This document shows, piece by piece, positions 1 through 6,759 of a stretch of DNA of 64,000 nt (within the stretch, counting starts at the first letter, position 1; each line of letters starts with the position of its first letter). The translations under genes were made by a program, and so were the position numbers. Source of the DNA: Planctomycetaceae bacterium (GTDB lineage: Bacteria; Planctomycetota; Planctomycetia; Pirellulales; Thermoguttaceae); NCBI GenBank assembly GCA_015062085.1, contig SUVI01000001.1, positions 1 through 64,000 of the forward strand, read 5' to 3'. The notes under the pieces are model-generated. The model saw nothing but the letters and a program-made list of their open reading frames with translations. It was not told where the DNA came from and ran no database searches.

Positions 1-225
1 TGTCAAAGATAAGCCAGTCTTTTGAAGACTTGACTTTCTCTTAAGTTCAATTGCTTTCACTTAAGATGCGAGATAATATAACACATTCTGAAAATCCTTC
101 AAGGGGGGTCCCGCCTTTTTTTTCAACTTTTCTCGACACCAACCTCTAAAAACCAACGCCGCACCCCGTGTTTTTACGAACCAAACGCATTTCCAAATTT
201 TTTTAATTTTCTCTTATGATCCCAT
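1..225. other. AT-rich non-coding stretch at window start
   Basis: No plausible gene, tRNA or repeat was seen here. The stretch is rich in A and T runs and lies beyond the terminator of the leftmost minus-strand unit. It may hold the end of an intergenic region whose next gene lies outside the window. Confidence 0.4.
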
Positions 226-256
226 AAAAAAAGGCGTTTTTTCGCAAAACCGCCTC
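226..256 (-). terminator. Rho-independent terminator of the DUF1232 unit
   Basis: Read on the minus strand, a GGCG...CGCC stem with adjoining T/A pairs and a GCG-containing loop is followed by seven T residues. It sits about 40 bases past the stop codon of the DUF1232 gene. The T-rich sequence on the other flank could also let it work for plus-strand transcripts. Confidence 0.75.
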
Positions 257-294
257 TCTTTTTTCTTAAAACACAGCGTTCGAGGCTGCATTTA

Positions 295-687
295 TCACTT
301 ATTTTCGTCATTTTTTTCTGAAGAATTTTCCTCTTCGGCCTTCTTTGCTTTTCTCCATTCCAAGTATGGGGCGAGTTCGCCCTTTACTTTGACCAGAGTC
401 GCTCCCAGCAGCGCAATATCATCGCCGAATCCGACCATTGGCAGCAGATCCGGCATCGCATCCATCGGACAGATCACATACGCGGCCGTCAGTGTCATCA
501 ATGCGACAGTGGAAGCTGACACATTCGTGTACCGTCCGGCTGCGTAATCCTGCAGGAGGGAAAGCATGTATTGGAATTCACGCACATGGCGTCCCAAATT
601 CCGTGCTTTCCCCATTGCTTCCGGCAAATTTCGGATCACGCGCATTAGGTTCCATCCGCGAACAAAATTTTCCGGTCTGAATGCCAT
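295..687 (-). CDS. DUF1232 (YkvA-like) small membrane-associated protein
   Basis: A 130-residue protein. Its middle, around residues 58-100, carries the hydrophobic DUF1232 signature with CPMDAMPDLLPMVGFGDD, close to the family's typical 'D-x-I-P-D-x-[IL]-P-x-x-G-x-x-D-D' core. The family is small and its molecular role is not established. The N-terminal half is basic and probably cytoplasmic. The C-terminus is highly charged (Lys and Glu). The ATG at 687 gives the natural N-terminus. The gene lies 23 bases after the EpsI-like gene on the same strand, so the two are probably co-transcribed, and it ends just before a clear terminator. The family assignment is confident; the function is unknown. 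Confidence 0.75.
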   Translation of the reverse strand: MAFRPENFVRGWNLMRVIRNLPEAMGKARNLGRHVREFQYMLSLLQDYAAGRYTNVSASTVALMTLTAAYVICPMDAMPDLLPMVGFGDDIALLGATLVKVKGELAPYLEWRKAKKAEEENSSEKNDENK

Positions 688-710
688 AAGCCCGAGCCTT
701 CCAAACTGAT

Positions 711-1697
711 TCAGAGGGTGAATTCGTCCTCTTCTTCCTGTTTTTCCTGTTTTGCGTCTTTTTCAGGTTCCAAAGTCCCGTCCGGGATCCCCAATTCCAA
801 GCTGCTGTCATCTTCACCGTCTTCCAGTACGGGAGCATTCGTGAGGACCTCATCCTCTGCTTCTCCCATGACAGCATCGGCTCCTCCGTCAGACGTGAGG
901 GGCTCGCCGGACGTACTTTCACCCTCGGCGTTTCCGTCCGCATACAAGGCACTCTTCAACCCGTGATATTTTCCATTCAAGAGAGGATCTACCTTGGGCA
1001 GAAACACCTTAAGGAACTCTTCTGCAACTTTCATGGTATCGCCATCTTTAGTCTCCAGAAGGCTCACATACATTTTGCATATCGGTTCATTCGGCTGCCA
1101 TTTCATTCGCGGAAAACGGGGAGCCTGCCAGCCTTCCTCCGCATCTTTCCATCCCCAGAAAACACGCTGATCGTATGAATTTCCATTTTGATCCCAACCG
1201 CGAAACACTGCCGTGTTGAAGGTCGCGATACGGTCTTCAGGAATCATTTTTTCCGGATCATTCGGATCAGGTAATTCCACAATGTACCCAACAGAGAGTT
1301 TTTCCACACTATCCAGCTGTTCGTTTCCGCTTCCGACGAAACAGACATCCGGCGTATGCGCCCCCACATTTCGGCTAAATCCGCAGGTAATGTTGATGTG
1401 AATATCCGGATTTTCGTAGGATCCGCGATACCGTCTCGCCAGCGAGCCGTACGCACCTGCGACACGGCGTACATCTTCGTTTTCGATCCCGATGACGTCC
1501 TCGTCGACGTTGGCTTTCCAAGCATCGACAGTCATCGGCAGCGCCTCTTCAACGGCAGCCTTGAAAGATTCGAGCGTTTCGCTGCGCATTTCACCCCAGC
1601 GTTCCGTCGCGACCCCCTCATAGTACATCGCTCCAAGGACACCGGCAACACACAGGAACAAAACCAGAAAAATGGATCTATTTTTGATGAATTCCAT
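711..1697 (-). CDS. EpsI-like (DUF3485) exosortase-associated protein
   Basis: A 328-residue protein with an N-terminal membrane anchor or signal (about residues 8-27). It has a central domain in which ITCGFSRNVGAHTPDVCF resembles the Cys/His-containing 'C-G-...-H-T-P-x-V-C' motif of EpsI (DUF3485) proteins that accompany exosortases in exopolysaccharide loci. The last 90 or so residues are acidic and low in complexity (Glu, Asp, Ser, Gly), which is atypical of EpsI. No exosortase and no PEP-CTERM protein is seen in the window. The neighbours are an ABC exporter upstream and a DUF1232 gene 23 bases downstream. The role in envelope or exopolysaccharide assembly is inferred from the family only. 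An AAGG stands upstream of the ATG at 1697. Confidence 0.55.
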   Translation of the reverse strand: MEFIKNRSIFLVLFLCVAGVLGAMYYEGVATERWGEMRSETLESFKAAVEEALPMTVDAWKANVDEDVIGIENEDVRRVAGAYGSLARRYRGSYENPDIHINITCGFSRNVGAHTPDVCFVGSGNEQLDSVEKLSVGYIVELPDPNDPEKMIPEDRIATFNTAVFRGWDQNGNSYDQRVFWGWKDAEEGWQAPRFPRMKWQPNEPICKMYVSLLETKDGDTMKVAEEFLKVFLPKVDPLLNGKYHGLKSALYADGNAEGESTSGEPLTSDGGADAVMGEAEDEVLTNAPVLEDGEDDSSLELGIPDGTLEPEKDAKQEKQEEEDEFTL

Positions 1698-1814
1698 GAC
1701 AAAACCTTAAAATGTAAAAATCTGCGACTAAAATCTTCCGAAGCACAAAAACGGAAACACCCAAACGGGGACCGCCGCGTATGAAGCAAGTCCCCGACGT
1801 GCTGTGTGTCACTC

Positions 1815-3800
1815 TCAGCGTTCGATCTCACGGCATTTCAGGCAGAGGTAACCCAAAATGTAAAGCGGAACAGCATATCCGATGACCGTGCAGAAATTCA
1901 TGAGCACCATGTCGAAGGAAATATTGAACCCCTGCGCGACGTACTCGGAAGTATCGAATCGGCTAAATGCCGGAACAAGATACGACAGGAAAAGCACAAA
2001 CGCCTGAAATACAGTGTCAAGCATTTTTGAAATGATGACCTCGTAGGAGTTCATGTTCAGATCGATCGTCATGTTTTCCTGTCGGAACAGACGAATCGCC
2101 GCCTCCATAGGTCCGCCCCCCTCAACTTCGCCGGCCCCCATCATCGCCATGAATTGATGGAATCTGCCCCCAAGAGTCATGAAGAGGGTCGCGAGGACCG
2201 TCACCGGCGTGGAAAGGAACGTACTGAAAACGACGCCGTAGATCGTCACCAGAAGCATCTGGAACCAGATCCCAAGGTATCCCTTGAAGAAGTTCCATGC
2301 AAACGGCGCATCGCGATGCCGCAGGTACATATCGGGCTTTGCCGCACCGAAATACTGTCCGCGTTCCAAACACTTCACCCAGACCTCCATGACGTTTTTC
2401 AACTGGATCTCACGCCCCTGCGCATCAAACTGGCTGGATTCCGGAGCTACGAAGTCAGCGAAAAGGTCAAATTCCGCACGGCTTGCGCCGCCGACGTTGA
2501 GTTTCTCTTCCGGAGGATACGACTTCAGCTCACCCCCCTGCCTCGCGATCTTAACAGCGACTGCGCTCGCACGAGAGGCGCTCGTTCCGTTCGGATTGCG
2601 GTGACTGGACTTCAGGTTCATTTTGTCCGCACTGATGTTGATCATGCGCGGCACACGGAAGACCGATTTTCCGCTTTCATTTGACTGGAAGATCTCCACC
2701 TCAAGCATCAATCCCGTTTCCGGATTCCGAATGTAAAAACCGCCGATGATCTGACGGGCGATCTGCCCTTTGTGCGTACGAAAAACTTCTTGCGTGAACT
2801 CAAACTGCAGGGCACCGTCGACCAGAGCCGCCGGCGTAATGTTGTCAAACTGCCAGATAAAAGCAGCGTCCGTGTTTCCCGCAATAAAACTTCGGTACTC
2901 CCACTCGTCGCCAACGTTCACGCCTTTTTCCGATACGATCCCACGCTGGTCCAAGTACCCGATGTCACCATATTGCACAACACGCGCACGGTACATTTCG
3001 ATCGGCGGTCCGAGCTCAAAATGCCGACTCCCGTCCGGCCGTTCCGTCATGCGGATCTCATGCGTGTGATCCCGGTTCGGCGTCAGGTACGGTATCTTAT
3101 TTTCTTTGTCGAACACGATCTTGTGGCTGTGGTCGCGCGCCGTCGTCGTCTGCCCCCGTTCCAGAAGCGGATTTTTGTCGTCCAGGCGCAGTTCCTCCTG
3201 GACCGTGTGCGTGTGCGCCTGCCCGCGGATCACGAACCCATAACTCACCAGCCCCATCGGAACGAGCAATGCCGTTCCAAGGAGCGCGAAACCAAAAATG
3301 CGCCCCAGCACGATCTCAGAGATCCGGACAGGCTTGGTCACGATGGTGTGGATCGTCTTTTTCTGAAAATCCGCAGGAAGACTGAATGCCGTAAGCAAAA
3401 GCATCAGCACGATCGTCAGATATGCCGTCGTATTGAAGATGAAACTGACGTACAGCTGCGCAGGATGCGGGCTCGTGGGGTCAAGAAACATCCCGGCAAA
3501 CAAGACGATCAGGACGAAAATGATGAATACGACGACTACCTTGCGGCGTATCGCTTCCTTGAAGGTCAGCAGCCCCAGCGCACCCACGCGTTTCCCAGAA
3601 ATCGAAAAAACGTCGGCAAGTGTCTGCCTCATCGTCTTTTTCACAAGCAAAAGCGCTTTCTTGGGGCCAAGGCGCAGGCTGGAAAAAAGCATTCCCAAAA
3701 ATCCCAGCAGCAGGAAAAAGACACAGACCGCCATTCCCCATTCCAGGAACGCAGATGGAAGCCACGTGAAAATACTCGGTACATTTTCCTCAATTACCAT
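1815..3800 (-). CDS. ABC-2-type transporter permease with large extracytoplasmic insertion
   Basis: A 661-residue membrane protein. Hydrophobic segments lie near residues 12-37, 72-95, 103-135 and 160-185. About 300 mostly hydrophilic residues follow, beginning with a His-rich stretch (QAHTHTVQEE). Three or four more membrane helices complete the C-terminus. The arrangement fits ABC-2 permeases with an extracytoplasmic domain inserted between membrane halves, seen often in planctomycetes. The ATG at 3800 lies four bases beyond the stop codon of the ATPase gene, so the two are translationally linked and form one exporter. The substrate cannot be read from sequence. The EpsI-like gene downstream hints at envelope material, but this is inference. 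Confidence 0.75.
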   Translation of the reverse strand: MVIEENVPSIFTWLPSAFLEWGMAVCVFFLLLGFLGMLFSSLRLGPKKALLLVKKTMRQTLADVFSISGKRVGALGLLTFKEAIRRKVVVVFIIFVLIVLFAGMFLDPTSPHPAQLYVSFIFNTTAYLTIVLMLLLTAFSLPADFQKKTIHTIVTKPVRISEIVLGRIFGFALLGTALLVPMGLVSYGFVIRGQAHTHTVQEELRLDDKNPLLERGQTTTARDHSHKIVFDKENKIPYLTPNRDHTHEIRMTERPDGSRHFELGPPIEMYRARVVQYGDIGYLDQRGIVSEKGVNVGDEWEYRSFIAGNTDAAFIWQFDNITPAALVDGALQFEFTQEVFRTHKGQIARQIIGGFYIRNPETGLMLEVEIFQSNESGKSVFRVPRMINISADKMNLKSSHRNPNGTSASRASAVAVKIARQGGELKSYPPEEKLNVGGASRAEFDLFADFVAPESSQFDAQGREIQLKNVMEVWVKCLERGQYFGAAKPDMYLRHRDAPFAWNFFKGYLGIWFQMLLVTIYGVVFSTFLSTPVTVLATLFMTLGGRFHQFMAMMGAGEVEGGGPMEAAIRLFRQENMTIDLNMNSYEVIISKMLDTVFQAFVLFLSYLVPAFSRFDTSEYVAQGFNISFDMVLMNFCTVIGYAVPLYILGYLCLKCREIER

Positions 3801-3804
3801 GCGC

Positions 3805-4749
3805 TCAACCTCCGTTTGCCGTGCCTGCAGGTGCGTCGGTCTTCTCTTCCAGCAGCGCAGAAACGGCATTGCCGATACCATGCGCTCGGCGTCCCGGATG
3901 CAGCCGGCTCTCTTCCACGATGCGCAGGAACAAATCTTCCAGCGTCGTACGCGTGTTTCCGACCGACTTGACCTCGCCGCCGTACTTCTTCACGATCTCG
4001 CGGATCTCCTCTATCGCCGCGTCCGGAAGCGTGCTCGTCTGAATGTCCGTCGTGTCCTTCACCGTCAGCAGACTGTCCACCCGGCCGATCTCCTTCAGCT
4101 CGCCCTGGAAGAGGATCCCGATCCGGTCACAGACATCCTGAACGTCCGCGAGAAGGTGACTGCACATCAGGACCGTCTTCCCCTGACGCTTCAGATCCAG
4201 GATCAGATCCTTCATGTCGCGTGTCCCGATCGGGTCCAGACCCGACGTCGGTTCATCCAGGATCACAACCTCCGGATCGTTGATCAAAGCCTGCGCCAGA
4301 CCAACACGCCGGACCATCCCCTTCGAGTACTCCTTCAGCTGACGCTTCTTCGCATATCCAAGACCCACCATCTCGATCAGGTCATTCGCACGCTGACGCC
4401 GGACCGCCGCCGGAATGTGGAAGAGCTTCCCATAAAAATCCAGGATCTCTTCCGCCGTCAGAAACCGGTAAAGATACGATTCCTCCGGTAAGTATCCGAT
4501 CCTCTCGTTCCTGCGGACGTCACTGGCATTTTTGCCAAAGATCAATGCCTCCCCCTCACTCGGAAAAAGAAGCCCCAGCAAAAGTTTGATCGTCGTGGTC
4601 TTTCCAGAACCATTCGGACCCAACAGCCCAAAGATCTCTCCCCGATTGATCTCCAGATCCAGCGATTTGAGCGCATGGACCTTTCTGCGTCCCCAAAAGT
4701 CACGGTAAATTTTCGTAAGGTTTCTTGTTTCAACTACGACTTCAGACAT
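3805..4749 (-). CDS. ABC transporter ATP-binding protein
   Basis: A 314-residue nucleotide-binding subunit. It shows Walker [19 protein letters not shown] near residues 42-59, an ABC signature [16 protein letters not shown] around residues 139-154, Walker [14 protein letters not shown] just after it, and the switch histidine in [13 protein letters not shown]. The C-terminal 85 residues form the regulatory extension common in exporters with ABC-2 permeases. GAGGAA precedes the ATG at 4749. The permease follows four bases after the stop. It is expected to power export of an unknown substrate by dimerising with the permease. Confidence 0.93.
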   Translation of the reverse strand: MSEVVVETRNLTKIYRDFWGRRKVHALKSLDLEINRGEIFGLLGPNGSGKTTTIKLLLGLLFPSEGEALIFGKNASDVRRNERIGYLPEESYLYRFLTAEEILDFYGKLFHIPAAVRRQRANDLIEMVGLGYAKKRQLKEYSKGMVRRVGLAQALINDPEVVILDEPTSGLDPIGTRDMKDLILDLKRQGKTVLMCSHLLADVQDVCDRIGILFQGELKEIGRVDSLLTVKDTTDIQTSTLPDAAIEEIREIVKKYGGEVKSVGNTRTTLEDLFLRIVEESRLHPGRRAHGIGNAVSALLEEKTDAPAGTANGG

Positions 4750-5158
4750 AAAAATTCCTCTTTATGTGTCGGTTTTATTTCATTTCAAAATCAGCAAAAA
4801 AACTCCGCCTGCTCTCAGGAACGCAGCTTCCCGCCAGAATTCGATACGCACCGGATCCGCGCACGGTTTCCTCTCTCGAGGTAAAATATTTTCTCTATTA
4901 TACACAGAATCGGCATTTTTTGGCAGGGGGATCCCATGAAAAAACCGAAAAATTTCATACTTTCATGATTTTCCGGCAAAAAAAGAGGGACATTACCGCA
5001 ATTTCTGCCCTTTTCGTTTCATTTCAGGCCAACCCGGTAAAATGAAAAACAAACCGAAGCCCCGCAGAGACACTGCTCCGATCTTATCCGACACCATATT
5101 TAAGGGATCCGCAAGTACACTCTTCGGAAAAATTCAATAAAAAAGTTCTCCCCCCGCC
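4750..5158. other. Divergent intergenic region before the ABC operon and tRNA-Leu
   Basis: About 410 AT-rich bases without a convincing gene. It must hold the promoter of the minus-strand ABC operon, but no single best hexamer pair stands out. The right end runs into the promoter of tRNA-Leu. Confidence 0.4.
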
Positions 5159-5186
5159 TTGCATAAAAATCAAAAAGTGGTAGAAT
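5159..5186 (+). promoter_or_regulatory. Promoter of tRNA-Leu (TTGCAT - 16 bp - TAGAAT)
   Basis: A TTGCAT box at 5159-5164 and a TAGAAT box at 5181-5186 are separated by 16 bases and end about 48 bases before the tRNA. The same TTGC-type -35 with a 16-base spacer recurs before other genes in the window. Confidence 0.55.
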
Positions 5187-5234
5187 AGTTTCTTAGAGAA
5201 TTTAAAGTCTCTTTTTTTTAGATTTTATCATCAT

Positions 5235-5318
5235 GGCCGAGTGGCGGAATGGCAGACGCTGGGGATTTAAAATCCCCTGTCCGGTGAGGACGTGCGGGTT
5301 CGATCCCCGCCTCGGCTA
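5235..5318 (+). tRNA. tRNA-Leu (anticodon UAA)
   Basis: An 84-base cloverleaf. The acceptor arm pairs GGCCGAG with CTCGGCT (one G-U pair). The anticodon loop TTTAAAA sits on a GGGGA/TCCCC stem and gives anticodon TAA. There is a long type-II variable arm, and the T arm is GCGGG-TTCGATC-CCCGC. The discriminator base is A. CCA is not encoded, so it must be added by the tRNA nucleotidyltransferase. Confidence 0.95.
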
Positions 5319-5321
5319 TAT

Positions 5322-5360
5322 GGGGCTAGAACCTTTTGGGTTTTCAGCCCCTCTTTTTTT
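5322..5360 (+). terminator. Terminator of tRNA-Leu
   Basis: A GGGGCT...AGCCCC stem with an inner partially paired loop is followed by CTC and seven T residues, starting four bases past the tRNA. Confidence 0.75.
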
Positions 5361-5593
5361 GCCGAAGAAAATGCGTTTTGTGCCGTGTTTTGCGACACTT
5401 GATGAACTAAACTTTTCTTAACGTTTTTCTTTATTTTTCACTCTTTGAAATCTGCTTGCATCCCGGTGTTTCTCCCGGTCTGAATTAAAAAATCACGAAA
5501 AAACCGAAAAAACATGGACATTTGATTTGAGATCACTCTTATTTTCCGCGTCTTTTCGGTTTTTGTGTGTTCTCCGTATTTAGAACGCCCACA

Positions 5594-6366
5594 TCATTCC
5601 GCCATGGGAATTTCTACGCTTTTATATTTATCTCGCCTGACCGCATCTTGGATCGCTTCTGCCGTCATCGCCATGGAAATGTACCCAACGTACTGAAACA
5701 GTAAATTAATCCCAGTGATTATACTAGTACAAAGTAGTACCAAAGTAAGCGAAACGGGCATTACAAACTGAATAAATATCGGAATAATTCCTGCCAACAA
5801 TGTCAATATCACGTTGGCCAAAACAACACCTTCTGCGGCACGCGGAGCTTCGATCTTATATCGACGAGCAAAAGCATTCAAGTTTTTGGCAAGACCATAT
5901 ACAGCAACAAATCCCCAAAAAAGGTTTGCGATCGGTACAAATAATAGCATGACAGCCAGCCCCGGGGTTACGTCGACCTCACGACCTTGGATCAACCTCC
6001 AGCCGCGATAAATGAACATGAGGTGAAAGCAACCTATTAGCAGTAGACAGCCCCAATACAAATAGGGGAAATTGCCACCCCCTTGCAAGTTTCCCAAAAA
6101 TAAATTTGAGAGTCCAACAATATAAGTTAAGACTGAAAAAAAATGAATCCCACGACACAATTGAAATAGGCACCATGTCTCAGCTGAGGTCTTGGCCCAT
6201 AATTCGGTGTTTTGGACACTTCCGGCATGACGGAAGAGAGGGGAGCCGCCTGCTCTGCGTCTGACGAACTCTCTACTTGCTGTGTCTGTCCACAATGAGG
6301 ACAAATTTCAGCAGTCGGATCAACCATCTGTTTACAGGAATCACAAAATTTCGGAGCAATAAACAT
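5594..6366 (-). pseudogene. Zinc-ribbon multi-pass membrane protein, reading frame shifted at a T8 run (frameshifting or broken)
   Basis: Translation from the ATG at 6366 (GGAG nearby) gives MFIAPKFCDSCKQMVD and a CxxC...CPHC zinc ribbon (stop at 6127). The downstream membrane part is in the -1 frame. The zero-frame codons ATT TTT TTT CAG at the T8 run (6136-6143) contain a U UUU UUU slippery heptamer. Slipping back one base joins the zinc-ribbon frame to a perfect first membrane helix (VGFIFFSVLTYIVGLSNLF), followed by about three more hydrophobic segments, for a total of about 257 residues. The P-x-x-A-V-x-x-[LF]-F-[IV]-P-x-x-N-L-x-W pattern in the third segment is common in small membrane proteins that carry zinc-ribbon or GYF domains. 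Programmed slippage, a decayed gene and a homopolymer assembly error are all possible. The function is unknown. Confidence 0.6.
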
Positions 6367-6704
6367 TCCGCATCTCCATTGCAAATCATTTAAGGAAATT
6401 TCACTATTCTCCAAATCGTACTAGACGGTTTGGAGTCACAGATTCTAATTATATCTCTCTATATATGTGTGTCAAGAGTCCTAGAGGAAATTTTTGAAAA
6501 ATTTTAAAATTTCGGTAAATTATAAATGCAGAACTGATAAAAATCTACCAATTTTTGTCACACAAATGTCAGAATTTCACAAAAACAGATAAAAAGAACG
6601 GCGAGGCGCGTCCGTTCAAGGAAACGCCTCGTGTTCTGTTTGGCATTGGAGGTTTGAAGATCTTCATGTGCGCCGGTTCGTTCCCATCTGCCGACCGGAT
6701 CCCC
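6367..6704. other. AT-rich intergenic region between zinc-ribbon gene and RND terminator
   Basis: About 340 bases with no convincing gene. It probably contains the promoter of the zinc-ribbon gene. A TATAT-rich stretch lies near 6450-6465, but no reliable hexamer pair was found. Confidence 0.35.
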
Positions 6705-6730
6705 AAAAAAACCGTTCGGTCAGGAACGGT
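6705..6730 (-). terminator. Terminator of the RND exporter gene
   Basis: On the minus strand a perfect ACCGTTC/GAACGGT stem with a six-base loop is followed by six T residues, about 30 bases past the stop codon of the RND gene. Confidence 0.85.
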
Positions 6731-6759
6731 CTTTTTGGAGAAGAGGAAGGGGAGCAGCA

